64,000 nt of DNA. It comes from Myxococcales bacterium (GTDB taxonomy: Bacteria > Myxococcota_C > UBA6777). Below the pieces are notes generated by a model, which was not told where the DNA came from, made no database searches, and saw only the letters and a list, made by a program, of their open reading frames with translations. The stretch is from assembly GCA_020632975.1 (NCBI GenBank), contig JACKEL010000004.1, positions 186,001 to 250,000 on the forward strand, in the 5' to 3' direction. A program made the translations under genes and the position numbers. Below, piece after piece: positions 34,833-44,085 of this stretch; position 1 is the stretch's first letter, and the number at the start of each line of letters is the position of its first letter.

Positions 34833-36134
34833 ATGACAACAGGAGCGCAGTTGCGCGTAGGGCTCGCGGGTCTCGGGACCGTGGGAGTGGGTGTGTGCAA
34901 GCTGTTGGCCAAGAATGCGCAAGCTTTGGAGAAGCGCTGCGGGAAAAAGTTGGTGATCACTGCGGTCTCTGCGCGGAATCGCTACAAGGAACGCGGTGTG
35001 GATCTGAGCGGCGTGACTTGGTACAAAGATCCTCTTGCGTTGGCGACAGCGGAAGAGGTGGATGTTGTTGTCGAAGTGATGGGCGGTTCGGGGGATCCTG
35101 CGAAAGCTTTGGTTGAAGCGGCATTGCGAGCGAAAAAGCCCGTTGTCACCGCAAACAAAGCGCTGCTTGCGGAACATGGGCGCGCACTTGCGCAGCTCGA
35201 AGAAGAGACGAAGACGGCACTTTGTGCGGAAGCTGCCGTGGCTGGGGGGATTCCGATCCTCAAGACCCTGCGCGAAGGTCTGGCAGCCAACACGATCTTC
35301 GAGCTTCATGGGATCTTGAATGGGACATGCAATTACATCCTCACCGAGATGTTGGAGACGGGTCGTGACTTTGCTGAAGTCTTGCAAGAGGCACAAACGC
35401 TTGGTTATGCAGAGGCCGATCCCAGCTTCGATATCGATGGTGTGGATGCCGCGCACAAGTTGACGCTGCTTTCTGCGATGGCTTTTGGGGTCGAAGTCTC
35501 GATGAGAGATACGTTTGTCGAAGGCATCCGCAAGATCAATGCTGTGGATATCGCGTATGCTACAGAACTTGGGTATCGAATCAAGCTTTTGGGTATCGCA
35601 AAACGCCATGAGGACGGGCGGATCGAACAACGTGTTCATCCTTGCATGGTGCCCAAACATGCGCCGATCGCCAAGGTGGATGGGGTCTTTAACGGTGTCG
35701 TGATCCAAGGTGACTTTGTGGACAAGATCGTGATGGAAGGGCGTGGCGCAGGGGCTGGACCCACCGCTTCTGCGGTGGTGGCAGACCTCGTGGATATCGC
35801 ACGTGCCAACACCAGCCCGCTTTTTGGGCAGCCTGCATCGTTGCTTGGGCCGCTGCGTTCGCTGCCTTTGGGACAGCGCTCAGGCACTTTTTATGTTCGA
35901 CTGATGGTGGTGGATCGACCTGGTGTGATCGCGGAAGTTTCGGCGATCTTGCGCGATGAACAGGTGTCTTTGGAAGCTTTGTTGCAGCGTGGGCGGGCGC
36001 CTGGAGAGGCTGTCCCTGTGGTCTTTACAACACATGATACCAACGAAGCGGCCATGCAACGGGCGCTTCAGTCGATCTCACGACTCAACTCTGTGATCGA
36101 ACCCCCCCAGATGTTGCGCATTGAGTCTTTCTAA
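34833..36134 (+). CDS. hom: homoserine dehydrogenase
   Basis: 433 residues, the usual length for the enzyme with a C-terminal ACT domain. It reduces aspartate semialdehyde to homoserine in threonine and methionine synthesis. Seen: the NAD(P) motif GLAGLGTVGVGV (10-21), VVTANKALLAEHG, CAEAAVAGGIPILKTLREGL, GILNGTCNYIL, a LGYAEADPSFDIDGVDAAHK catalytic segment and an ACT domain (about 350-425). AAGGAG is six bases before the ATG. It lies 20 bases after the HMA gene stop, which may mean co-transcription. Confidence 0.96.
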   Translation: MTTGAQLRVGLAGLGTVGVGVCKLLAKNAQALEKRCGKKLVITAVSARNRYKERGVDLSGVTWYKDPLALATAEEVDVVVEVMGGSGDPAKALVEAALRAKKPVVTANKALLAEHGRALAQLEEETKTALCAEAAVAGGIPILKTLREGLAANTIFELHGILNGTCNYILTEMLETGRDFAEVLQEAQTLGYAEADPSFDIDGVDAAHKLTLLSAMAFGVEVSMRDTFVEGIRKINAVDIAYATELGYRIKLLGIAKRHEDGRIEQRVHPCMVPKHAPIAKVDGVFNGVVIQGDFVDKIVMEGRGAGAGPTASAVVADLVDIARANTSPLFGQPASLLGPLRSLPLGQRSGTFYVRLMVVDRPGVIAEVSAILRDEQVSLEALLQRGRAPGEAVPVVFTTHDTNEAAMQRALQSISRLNSVIEPPQMLRIESF

Positions 36135-36142
36135 GCACCCCG

Positions 36143-37318
36143 TCATCCCCCCAAGATCCTCGCCAGCCAGATTCCCAAGTAATTCCCTATGGCATAACCC
36201 ACTAAGCCTGTTGTAAGTCCCGATACAAGGACTTCTCGGTTGTTGAGGGCGCGAACCACCGCAGGTACAAAGGGCGGGCCATAGATGCCTGCTGTCGATG
36301 TGATGATTGCGGTGTCTACGTCGATACGGAAGATGATCGCCAAGATGAGGTGCATACCCAACGCACCAAACATGATCACCGCAGTGTACACAAAAAAGGC
36401 CGCTAGATCGGTCTTTAGCATCTCTGCGATGTTGACAGAGCTTCCAAGGGCCGTCGCAAAACAAAGTAAGATATAATCGCCAAGCTCATAGCTTCCTTCG
36501 ATCTTGCGGATATTCGGGATAAACGAACACAAGACTCCAAGCGTGGTAATCGAAAGGATGATCACCGCAACATCAAGTTTTCCAGTCAGCAAGAGACTTA
36601 AACCCACGCTGACGCCCACGATGCCCGCAGCCAGGAAGAAAGACTTGATCATGCCGGCCATGTTGTCGCGCCATGAAAACTCGTGGGTTGGGGTGTGGGC
36701 CTCGGCTTCGACTTTTTCGTCATGTTCCACATCGCCCGCAGGAACGGGGGTTGGGTAGGCTGGAAGCAGGCGACCAAGCAACGGCTTGGCAAAAGATAAC
36801 AAGAAAAACAGATAGACTCCTCCAAGCGCCAAGTCCGTGCCATTGACGAGTGGAAAGATGTGTTCCTTGGTGCCAAGGGCGATCCCGATGGCGTTCATAT
36901 TGGGGGTTCCGCCCGTGTAGAGGCCCACAAGCATCCCTGAGACTTTGTGAGCTTCTTCCACGCTTTTTCCGAGAAAGTAGTACGCGAGAGAAGAACTCGT
37001 GATCACAGAGACAACCATCAGACCAAAACTGAGCAGTGTGGTGCGTGACATCCGCAGCCAGCGCGGAAAGTCCGTCGAAAACAACAACAAGGGGATCGCG
37101 ATAGGGACTGTATTTTCGTAGAACTCTTTTGAGAGATGGGGATTGAGGGGAAACCAGCCGCCAAGATTGGCGATGGTGATGCCAAAGAGGTAGCACAAAA
37201 CGACGGGGCCTAGGGCTTCTGCGAGCTTGAAGCGTCGAGCCATCCAAAGAGAAAATGCTGGAAAACCAAAAGTATAAAATGCTTGAAATAAGCCACTCGC
37301 GATCTTTGCAGCCGTCAT
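36143..37318 (-). CDS. DUF819 family membrane protein
   Basis: 391 residues with ten or more hydrophobic segments. DUF819 proteins are predicted permeases of unknown substrate. Typical features seen: GLYTGGTPNMNAIGIALG, ELGDYILLCFATALGSSVNI and a C-terminal GYAIGNYLGIWLARIL. A charged cytosolic loop (about 195-215, HDEKVEAEAHTPTHEF) lies in the middle. The gene ends nine bases from the convergent homoserine dehydrogenase and starts with AGGAGGTG. Its promoter region is shared with the MerR operon, so the two may be co-regulated. Confidence 0.85.
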   Translation of the reverse strand: MTAAKIASGLFQAFYTFGFPAFSLWMARRFKLAEALGPVVLCYLFGITIANLGGWFPLNPHLSKEFYENTVPIAIPLLLFSTDFPRWLRMSRTTLLSFGLMVVSVITSSSLAYYFLGKSVEEAHKVSGMLVGLYTGGTPNMNAIGIALGTKEHIFPLVNGTDLALGGVYLFFLLSFAKPLLGRLLPAYPTPVPAGDVEHDEKVEAEAHTPTHEFSWRDNMAGMIKSFFLAAGIVGVSVGLSLLLTGKLDVAVIILSITTLGVLCSFIPNIRKIEGSYELGDYILLCFATALGSSVNIAEMLKTDLAAFFVYTAVIMFGALGMHLILAIIFRIDVDTAIITSTAGIYGPPFVPAVVRALNNREVLVSGLTTGLVGYAIGNYLGIWLARILGG

Positions 37319-37366
37319 CGCACCTCCTGACTCCGCTCGTTATCGTGTTCTTTGTCGAATCCCCAG

Positions 37367-37395
37367 AAGATAGCACAAACCAGACGCATCACCAA
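37367..37395 (-). promoter_or_regulatory. candidate promoter of the DUF819 gene
   Basis: Minus-strand TTGGTG (37390-37395) and TATCTT (37367-37372) are 17 bases apart, about 50 bases upstream of the DUF819 start. The fit is fair. It lies 21 bases from the MerR-type promoter, so a bound MerR dimer might influence it. Confidence 0.45.
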
Positions 37396-37416
37396 AGACA
37401 CGTCGAAAGAAAGTCC

Positions 37417-37448
37417 TTGACTCGATAGTTACCTATAGAGTGTAAGCT
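37417..37448 (+). promoter_or_regulatory. MerR-type metal-response promoter with 20-base spacer
   Basis: TTGACT (37417-37422) and TAAGCT (37443-37448) are separated by 20 bases. Within and beside the spacer lies the inverted repeat ACTCGATAG-TTAC-CTATAGAGT, of the form seen in ZntR/CadR/PbrR-type operators. The long spacer is the hallmark of MerR-activated promoters, which need DNA untwisting by the metal-bound regulator. It is 140 bases upstream of the MerR-like gene. Confidence 0.8.
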
Positions 37449-37556
37449 TGCGGATATCCTTGTTAGGCTCTTTGAAGGGAGGCTCCTGTCTTTGAAGGGC
37501 ACATGAAATCCTGAGATGAAACAGTGTATTGTGGCTTCTTGGGAGGGAGCGTAAAG

Positions 37557-38057
37557 ATGAGCGAATGGATGACGATTGGACAAGTGGCCCGTCAAGCGGG
37601 CGTTGGCGTGCAAACACTTCGTTATTACGAACGTGAAGGCTTGTTGGAAGAGCCCCAACGAAAAGCGTCAGGCTATCGAATGTACAAGCATAGCGCGATT
37701 CAGCGTGTGCAGTGGATTCGTCGCGCCAAGACCCTAGGCTTTTCGTTGCATGAGATCCGCGAGTTGCTGGCGCTACGCGATAAACCCAATACGCGGCGCG
37801 GAGATATCCGCGAACGGGCCAAAGAAAAGATCGACGATCTTAATGAAAAAATCGCTGAACTCACCCTGATGCGCGATGAGCTGTGTGCTTTGGTGCGTGT
37901 TTGTGATGGGGGTGATGCCCCGCTTGAAGGTTGCCCGATCTTGGGGGCGCTCGCAGGAGACGCTGTGGAGGGACAAGATGATCCTTCCCAACCAGATGGC
38001 GGACAAGCGCAGAGATGCGCCAAATCAAAGACAAAAAAAGTAGGAGTTGAAAACTGA
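37557..38057 (+). CDS. MerR-family metal-responsive regulator
   Basis: 166 residues. HTH and wing: MTIGQVARQAGVGVQTLRYY, YEREGLLEEPQRKASGYRMY. A long dimerisation helix (about 78-115) is followed by CDGGDAPLEGCPIL, whose Cys pair is nine residues apart, the position of the metal-binding loop in CueR and ZntR. GGAGGGAG precedes the ATG at 37557. The C-terminus is a Lys/Gln/Asp-rich tail. The gene overlaps the next by one base (TGATG). It sits behind a MerR-type operator and with a P-type ATPase, so metal sensing is likely; the metal (Cu, Zn, Cd or Pb) is not proven. Confidence 0.9.
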   Translation: MSEWMTIGQVARQAGVGVQTLRYYEREGLLEEPQRKASGYRMYKHSAIQRVQWIRRAKTLGFSLHEIRELLALRDKPNTRRGDIRERAKEKIDDLNEKIAELTLMRDELCALVRVCDGGDAPLEGCPILGALAGDAVEGQDDPSQPDGGQAQRCAKSKTKKVGVEN

Positions 38058-38584
38058 TGAGAAAAGTAACGGGAATCCTTGCATTGTTGGTGGCTTTGGG
38101 TGGTTTGTGGGGCTGCAAAAAAGGCAATCCCCCTGCGGATACCCCTGCAAAGCCACGACCCGCGGCACATAAAGTCGATGGTGCGGCGCTTTTGAAAGCC
38201 TATGAAGTCGTTCGTGTTGCGCTTGCAGCGGACGATTTGAAGGCCACCCAAGCAGGAGCCGCTGCCCTCGCAAAAACGGCAGGCCAAGAAGCTGGACATG
38301 CCGCAGGTGCCGAGCAAAAGACCCTACAAGAGATGGCCGCGGCTGCTGGAAAAGTTGCTGCTGCCAAGGACTTTGATGCTGCACGACTGGCTTTTGGTGA
38401 GATGTCCAAACATACGATCTCTTTCGTAGTGGCTGATAAGGCCCGCACCAGCGGTGTGACCGCTTACCAATGTCCCATGGCCAAAGGCTACAAAAAATGG
38501 GTTCAACTCGACAAAGACATGGCAAATCCCTACATGGGCAAAAAGATGTTGAAGTGTGGCGGAAAAGATAAACTGATCCCCTAA
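38057..38584 (+). CDS. copper-binding-type lipoprotein with DUF3347-like end
   Basis: 175 residues. The signal peptide ends at GLWGC, a lipobox. Helical, Ala-rich middle (residues 40-115). The C-terminal CPMAKGYKKWVQLDKDMANPYMGKKMLKCGG matches the Cys/Met-containing end of DUF3347/CusB-like domains, CPMA...NPYxGxxMLxCG, and could hold copper or silver. It is translated with the MerR gene by stop-start overlap and precedes the P-type ATPase. It probably binds metal exported by the ATPase in the periplasm. No redox centre is seen. Confidence 0.83.
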   Translation: MRKVTGILALLVALGGLWGCKKGNPPADTPAKPRPAAHKVDGAALLKAYEVVRVALAADDLKATQAGAAALAKTAGQEAGHAAGAEQKTLQEMAAAAGKVAAAKDFDAARLAFGEMSKHTISFVVADKARTSGVTAYQCPMAKGYKKWVQLDKDMANPYMGKKMLKCGGKDKLIP

Positions 38585-38679
38585 GACTTTTTCTTTGCTT
38601 GGGAGAGGGACGACTTTTTGGGACCTGCGAGTGACGCGGGGGATACCTAACGCTAAAAGTGCGTGGATTGGAGGTTTCT

Positions 38680-41253
38680 GTGACAGAACAAAAGACACAT
38701 CATCACGAACATCCTGAAACATCGGGTGATTCTTGTTGTAGCCATAAGCAAAACAAAGTCGTTGAAGAGAAGGCATCTTCTTGTTGCGACCATGTAGCCA
38801 AGAAAGAGCCTGAACCCAAGGCCTCTTGCTGTGGGCATCAAGAGAAACATGAGCATCCAAAGCAAGGCACAGAGACTTCTCATTCTCACGTACATGCCGA
38901 GGAAAAGGACAAGCACGCACATGGCGACATGGCTGATGAGAAAAAGTCTTCCTGCTGTGCGCATCATGAAGCAAGCGCGCATAAGCACGTACACCACGCC
39001 AAAAAGCAGGGGGTGGGTCTTCAACATGCGCTGCATACTTGTCCATGTCACCCAGAGGTCGAGCAAAAAGGACCTGGGGACTGTCCAAAGTGTGGGATGG
39101 CACTTGAACCCAAAGGGATCGTTGAGACGGACTCCAATGTCGAGTGGACGTGCCCGATGCATCCAGAGATCGTCCAAGATCATCCTGGGGACTGTCCAAA
39201 GTGTGGGATGGCACTCGAGCCCCGTTCTATCGAAGCCAAGGAAGAAGAGAATCCCGAACTCCTCGATATGTCGAAGCGCTTCTGGTTTTCGGCGGCCTTG
39301 GCTCTACCTTTGATTGCGATTGTGATGCTCGATATGTTGCCGAGTCATCCGATCTCTCATTTGATATCTCGCCGCATGCGGGGCTTTTTGGAACTTGCAC
39401 TTGCGACGCCGATCTGTTTGTGGTCCGCGTGGCCTTTTTATGTTCGAGCTGTGCGCTCTGTGCAGTTCCGCAGTCTCAACATGTTTACGTTGATTGGTTT
39501 GGGCGTGAGTGTTGCGTATCTGTATAGCGTGGTTGCGCTTTTGTTTCCTGGGATCTTTCCTGCGTCTTTTCGGGGTCATGGCGGCGAAGTTGCATTGTAC
39601 TTTGAAGCTGCGGGCGCCATCGTTGCGCTGATCTTGTTGGGTCAGGTCTTAGAATTAAAAGCGCGCAGCCAAACAGGGGCAGCCATCAAAAAACTACTGG
39701 GGATGGCCGCAAAAACCGCCCGCCGTGTCCGCGAAGATGGAAGCGAAGAAGATATCCCGCTTGAGCACGTGCGAGTCGGGGATCGGTTGCGTGTGCGCCC
39801 TGGCGAAAAGATCCCTGTAGATGGCGAAGTCCTCGAAGGGACGAGCCATGTGGATGAGTCGATGGTTACAGGAGAACCACTTCCTGTAGAAAAAGTCTCT
39901 GGAGATAAAGTGGTGGGTGCGACCGTCAATGGGACTGGGGCCTTGCTGATGCAGGCCGAAAAAGTGGGCTCTGAGACACTTCTTTCGCGCATCGTCTCGA
40001 TGGTTGCTGAAGCGCAGCGCAGTCGTGCGCCCATCCAAAAACTTGCGGATGTCGTCTCTTCTTACTTTGTCCCCACAGTGATCGGGATTTCCATCGTGAC
40101 CTTTGTGGTTTGGGCGATCTGGGGACCGAAACCCACGATGGCTTACGCACTGATCAACGCTATTGCTGTTTTGATCATCGCTTGTCCTTGCGCGTTGGGA
40201 CTGGCGACACCGATGTCGATCATGGTCGCCACGGGAAAAGGGGCTTCGGTTGGTGTCTTGTTCAAAAATGCCGAAGCCATCGAGACGATGCGCAGTGTGA
40301 CCACCTTGGTCGTGGACAAAACAGGGACCCTGACAGAAGGGCGTCCTACCTTGGTGTCTGTCGAACCTGCCGAAGGATTCGATGAGATGGAGCTTTTGGG
40401 ATGGATCGCTTCTTTGGAACGCGATAGCGAACACCCCCTTGCACAAGCCATCGTTCAAGGTGCCAAAGACAAAGAGATCAAGCTGTTGGCCTCTTCGGGA
40501 TTTTCGTCTATCACAGGAAAAGGTGTCAAAGCCTCGGTGGATGGGCGAGATGTGGCCCTCGGAAACCCCGCGATGATGCAGACGCTTGGTGTGCAAACAA
40601 GTGCCATCCAAGCCCGTGCAGAGGAGCTTCGCGCAGAAGGTCAAACTGTGATGTTTGCGGCGGTAGATGGGAAGTTTGCAGGACTTTTCTGTGTGGCCGA
40701 TCCGATCAAGGAAAGCACCGCAGAGGCCATCCGTGCCTTGCATCAACAAGGACTGCGCGTGGTGATGCTTACAGGTGATAGCGAAACGACAGCCAAAGCT
40801 GTTGGAAAAAGTCTGGGTATTGATGAAGTCGTGGCAGGGGTACTTCCCGACGAAAAAGCGGCAAAAGTAAAAGCCCTGCAAAGCGAAGGACATATCGTCG
40901 CGATGGCTGGCGATGGGATCAATGATGCCCCTGCACTTGCGCAAGCAAATGTGGGGATCGCGATGGGCACAGGGACAGACGTCGCGATGGAAAGTGCGGA
41001 TGTGACGCTTGTGAAAGGCGATCTACGAGGAATCCTCAGAGCACGTCAGCTTTCGAGTCGAACGATGGCGAATATCCGACAGAATCTGTTTTTTGCCTTT
41101 GTTTACAACTCAGCAGGGGTCCCGATCGCTGCGGGCGTTTTGTATCCCTTCTTTGGGATCTTGCTTTCCCCGATGCTTGGGGCTTTTGCGATGAGCTTGA
41201 GTTCTGTCTCAGTGATCTCCAACGCGCTGCGACTGCGTGGGATGAAGCTGTAA
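38680..41253 (+). CDS. P1B-type copper-exporting ATPase with His/Cys-rich N-terminus
   Basis: About 857 residues. A GTG at 38680 is preceded by TGGAGG; the longer frame from 38659 was rejected. N-terminal 1-115 is rich in His, Cys and Lys (HHHEHPETSGDSCCSH). Two HMBD-type modules follow (TCPCHPEVEQKGPGDCPKCG and TCPMHPEIVQDHPGDCPKCG). Membrane core: ACPCALGLATP with C502-P-C504, DKTGT (Asp 546), GDGINDAP, and a late MSLSSVSVISNALRLRG, which together fit Cu+/Ag+ (P1B-1) pumps. It would export Cu+ from the cytoplasm. It is co-regulated with the MerR gene and the DUF3347-like lipoprotein. Confidence 0.95.
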   Translation: MTEQKTHHHEHPETSGDSCCSHKQNKVVEEKASSCCDHVAKKEPEPKASCCGHQEKHEHPKQGTETSHSHVHAEEKDKHAHGDMADEKKSSCCAHHEASAHKHVHHAKKQGVGLQHALHTCPCHPEVEQKGPGDCPKCGMALEPKGIVETDSNVEWTCPMHPEIVQDHPGDCPKCGMALEPRSIEAKEEENPELLDMSKRFWFSAALALPLIAIVMLDMLPSHPISHLISRRMRGFLELALATPICLWSAWPFYVRAVRSVQFRSLNMFTLIGLGVSVAYLYSVVALLFPGIFPASFRGHGGEVALYFEAAGAIVALILLGQVLELKARSQTGAAIKKLLGMAAKTARRVREDGSEEDIPLEHVRVGDRLRVRPGEKIPVDGEVLEGTSHVDESMVTGEPLPVEKVSGDKVVGATVNGTGALLMQAEKVGSETLLSRIVSMVAEAQRSRAPIQKLADVVSSYFVPTVIGISIVTFVVWAIWGPKPTMAYALINAIAVLIIACPCALGLATPMSIMVATGKGASVGVLFKNAEAIETMRSVTTLVVDKTGTLTEGRPTLVSVEPAEGFDEMELLGWIASLERDSEHPLAQAIVQGAKDKEIKLLASSGFSSITGKGVKASVDGRDVALGNPAMMQTLGVQTSAIQARAEELRAEGQTVMFAAVDGKFAGLFCVADPIKESTAEAIRALHQQGLRVVMLTGDSETTAKAVGKSLGIDEVVAGVLPDEKAAKVKALQSEGHIVAMAGDGINDAPALAQANVGIAMGTGTDVAMESADVTLVKGDLRGILRARQLSSRTMANIRQNLFFAFVYNSAGVPIAAGVLYPFFGILLSPMLGAFAMSLSSVSVISNALRLRGMKL

Positions 41254-41299
41254 TCTTCGTGGGATGGCTCTTGGGGAGAGGCGACGTGGGGACGTTGCT

Positions 41300-42079
41300 T
41301 TAGCTTTGATGGGGGCGTTGGAGGATCAGATTGAGGTCCCCAGCGTCTGCTTCGATGTCTTGGAGTTCGAGTTCTGGATCGTCGATGTCGTAGATCTGAG
41401 CGACACGAAAACCGCTTTGTTCGATCAGCGATTTGAGCCGTTGGGCGGGGAAAGTCAACAGGTCATACGTCTCGATCATGTAACCTGGAAGCTTTTTGTT
41501 TCCGCGTGTCCAGAGTTCGACTTGGATGCGCTCTTTGCGTTGGGTTGCATCGCGAAAAAGGCTGGTGTAGCGGAGCCTTCCTTCTCCACCGCCTTCGAGA
41601 TGGCGAAAGTCTTCTGTGTAGAGCAGCGCGGGATCGTGCTCTGCAAACGTATCGAACACGATCATCCCCACAAGATAGACGCCTCCTGGACGTAGGAGCT
41701 GGTACACACTCTGAAGATGTTCCAAGATCGCCTCTTCATCGGGAAGATGGCCGATCGAAGCATCCAGATTGATGCAAGCGTCAAAGTCTCGTTCGCGGAA
41801 AGAAAGTTTGCGCATATCACCCACGCGCAGCTCATGGGGAAATTCTTTGAGTTGCTTTGCAGCTTCGTTGATCATGGCGCTGCGTAGGTCATTTCCAGCG
41901 ACATAACATCCTTGTTGGGCAAAGGGGGTAAGCCAAGTCCCTGGACCACAGGCTGGGTCCATCACCTTTTTGGGAGGAGCATCAAGCACCTGATGAATCC
42001 AACGTTGGATCTCTTCGATCATCAGGTCGTTGGGAGAGAGCAAGGATGCGTAAATGGATGGGTAATCGTAGATCGTCAT
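41300..42079 (-). CDS. class I SAM-dependent methyltransferase
   Basis: 259 residues. Motif I VMDPACGPGTWLTPFAQQG (39-57), motif post-I VAGNDLRSAM, then FDACINLDASIGHLPDEE and a LLRPGGVYLVGMIVFDTF segment are typical. The C-terminus ends LILQRPHQS. Substrate is unknown. No strong Shine-Dalgarno lies at the expected distance (AGGAG is about 12-13 bases from the ATG). It is convergent with the ATPase and 238 bases downstream of the P450 on the same strand. Confidence 0.87.
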   Translation of the reverse strand: MTIYDYPSIYASLLSPNDLMIEEIQRWIHQVLDAPPKKVMDPACGPGTWLTPFAQQGCYVAGNDLRSAMINEAAKQLKEFPHELRVGDMRKLSFRERDFDACINLDASIGHLPDEEAILEHLQSVYQLLRPGGVYLVGMIVFDTFAEHDPALLYTEDFRHLEGGGEGRLRYTSLFRDATQRKERIQVELWTRGNKKLPGYMIETYDLLTFPAQRLKSLIEQSGFRVAQIYDIDDPELELQDIEADAGDLNLILQRPHQS

Positions 42080-42317
42080 TGGAAGAGAAGGGCTCCTATC
42101 GTGCTGCTGCGCCTTTGTGGGATCGCATGGTGGGCGACCCCGAGCATCTTAGCCACATCATCACAAAAGATCGAAGCCTTTGTGCAAAAGGCAGGAGCCA
42201 CAAGGAAAAGAGGACTGTCTTGTGTGTGGTATTTTGTATGTTCTCAAAGAATCTTACAGAAGAGTCAGATAGGATGAGGTCGCGGCGTAGGGTCTTTGGT
42301 GCAGGGAGGTTGGGTGC

Positions 42318-43709
42318 TTAGTGGCGGTGGTGGATTTGGAGGGGCATACCATGGCTGGGGCGAAGCGTGATTTGTGGCGTCATCCCGATGTTTGCACCGG
42401 GGACAGGAGAAAAGCGGAAGTTGGCACAGAAAGCCGCAAGGATCAGCTGGGATTCGATGGTCGAAAAGTGGTTCCCAATACACATCCTTGGGCCCCTTGC
42501 GAAGGGGATGTAAGAGCCGCGATGTTGTTTTTTCTCAGCTTCAGGCGCAAAGCGCTCTGGGCGGAAAGCGTCGGGTTCTTCCCAAAAACCAGGGTGGCGG
42601 TGCAACAAAAAGGTTGGGACGATCACGGAGTTGTCGCGGTAAAGCTGGACGCCACCGATCTCATGGTCTTCCGCAACATCTCGTGCCAAGGTCCAAACAG
42701 GCGGATACAAGCGCATCGACTCGTGGAAGATCTGCCCTGTGTAAGCCAAGCCTTCCATGACGCTGTCGTCGATCTCTTCGTGTTGTAAGGCTTGGATGCC
42801 TTCTTCGAAGAGTTTGTCTTGCTCCTCAGGGTGTTGGGAAAGCAAGTGAAAGGCCCATGTGACCGCGATTGCCGTCGTTTCGTGGCCCGCAAGGAACATG
42901 GTGATCAGTTCGTCGCGAAGTGTTTCTCGCGGCATAGGGGACTCATCTGCTTCCGCCGCTTCAAGCCACATCCCAAGAAGATCTTGTTTTTTGATGCCTT
43001 TTTCGAGTCGTTCATCCACGACACCGTACACGATATCATCGAGGGTCTTGAGCGAACGACGGAAACTTAGGTTGGCGGGTGTGGGGAGCCACTTGGGGGC
43101 GGATACAAAGCTGTTGCCGCGCTCGGATACTTTTTCGAGCGCAACTGTAAAAGCATCGACGGAACGCCCCATCTCACGGCTAAGATCGATGCTAAAGAGT
43201 GTTTCGCCGATGACACGCAGCGCGAGGTGCATCATCTCTGGGTAGATGTCGATGATTGCGCCATCTTGATGCTCTTTACGCCAAGACGCGACGACATCCT
43301 TGATCACGCCCATCATCAAGGGAACCATGCCCATGATGCTTTTCTTGTGGAAAGAAGGCTGCGCAAGGCGTCGTTGGCGCTTCCACTCGTCTCCCTCTGT
43401 GGTGAGAAGGCCATGGTTTCCAACAAGCATACGCACATTGTCGTAGGATGGACCTTTGTAGAAGCGCTGTTTCTCTTTGACGTAAGCGTGCTCTCCAAGA
43501 TCAGGGTGCGCTAAAACCACCATGCGACGGCGTCCTGCGCGTAGCTCAAATACGTCGCCAAATTGTTCCCATCCTTCGCGGATGACTTGCATCATACCTT
43601 TTTTCATCAGGAGCGGGATATGCCCAACCAGCGGCCATGATGGAGGTTGTGGGGCACGGCCATCTTGGATGGCGGCGCGGGGTTCTGGTTTGGTGGTTTG
43701 TGTTTGCAT
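42318..43709 (-). CDS. cytochrome P450
   Basis: 463 residues. Motifs: AGHETTAIAVTW (I helix, oxygen activation), ESMR (K helix ExxR), FRPERFAPEA and the haem loop FARGPRMCIGNHF with Cys 410 as axial ligand. It probably hydroxylates a fatty acid or other hydrophobic substrate; the overall sequence looks like bacterial CYP102/CYP110-type P450s, but that is not certain. No redox-partner domain is fused. GAGGAG precedes the ATG at 43709. A candidate promoter lies 60-80 bases upstream. Confidence 0.93.
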   Translation of the reverse strand: MQTQTTKPEPRAAIQDGRAPQPPSWPLVGHIPLLMKKGMMQVIREGWEQFGDVFELRAGRRRMVVLAHPDLGEHAYVKEKQRFYKGPSYDNVRMLVGNHGLLTTEGDEWKRQRRLAQPSFHKKSIMGMVPLMMGVIKDVVASWRKEHQDGAIIDIYPEMMHLALRVIGETLFSIDLSREMGRSVDAFTVALEKVSERGNSFVSAPKWLPTPANLSFRRSLKTLDDIVYGVVDERLEKGIKKQDLLGMWLEAAEADESPMPRETLRDELITMFLAGHETTAIAVTWAFHLLSQHPEEQDKLFEEGIQALQHEEIDDSVMEGLAYTGQIFHESMRLYPPVWTLARDVAEDHEIGGVQLYRDNSVIVPTFLLHRHPGFWEEPDAFRPERFAPEAEKKQHRGSYIPFARGPRMCIGNHFSTIESQLILAAFCANFRFSPVPGANIGMTPQITLRPSHGMPLQIHHRH

Positions 43710-43758
43710 CCTTGCGCTCCTCTGCTAAAACAAGAAATCTTTTTGGGATGTAGATGGA

Positions 43759-43787
43759 TATCTAAGCAAGCCCCACCCGAAATGCAA
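43759..43787 (-). promoter_or_regulatory. candidate promoter of the P450 gene
   Basis: Minus-strand TTGCAT (43782-43787) and TAGATA (43759-43764) are 17 bases apart, about 50-78 bases upstream of the P450 start. The -10 is a reasonable match and the location is right. Confidence 0.45.
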
Positions 43788-43818
43788 GGATTTTATTTTA
43801 CATGTGTTAAGCTTTTGC

Positions 43819-44085
43819 TGCGGGGATATGCTCTTGGCCTATGCAGGGGCGGATTTGGGCGGGCCTCTGTCGGAAGTTTTACGTTCGAAAATAACCTATC
43901 TTTTCATCTAGTTGATAATTGTTGGTACAGATGGCACAGAGGGCCCGTGAGGGCCCTATCTGCAGGATATGCTCTTGGCTTGCGCAGGGCAGATATGGGC
44001 GGGCACGGAAACGCCCTTGAGGGCGTGAGGCCCTATCTGCGGGGATATGCTCTTGGCTTGCGCAGAGGCGGATATGGGTGGGCAC
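43819..44085. repeat. three dispersed copies of a 46-48 base repeat
   Basis: Copies at 43819-43864, 43961-44006 and 44038-44085 share TGCGGGGATATGCTCTTGGC, then GCAG-GGC, GATATGGG and GGGC. Differences are a few bases per copy. The second and third lie inside the MITE-like element; the first lies just outside. They contribute to the unusual 800-base gap 43710-44510, which has no gene. Confidence 0.8.
43873..43943. repeat. 71-base direct repeat, copy 1
   Basis: GAAGTTTTACGTTCGAAAAT followed by AACCTATC, TTTTCATCTAGTTGATAATT and a TACAGATGGCACAGAGG tail. The same unit recurs at 44219-44289 with few differences. The near-identity and the intervening inverted-repeat element suggest duplication or transposition. 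Confidence 0.85.

Noticed and set aside
39694..40944. Minus-strand open frame of 416 codons antisense to the copper ATPase
   Set aside because: Shadow of a strongly conserved pump; Arg/His/Cys-rich composition is typical of shadows.
42080..42317. tRNA or small gene in the gap between the methyltransferase and P450
   Set aside because: No cloverleaf, no frame with a ribosome site, and no repeats were found.
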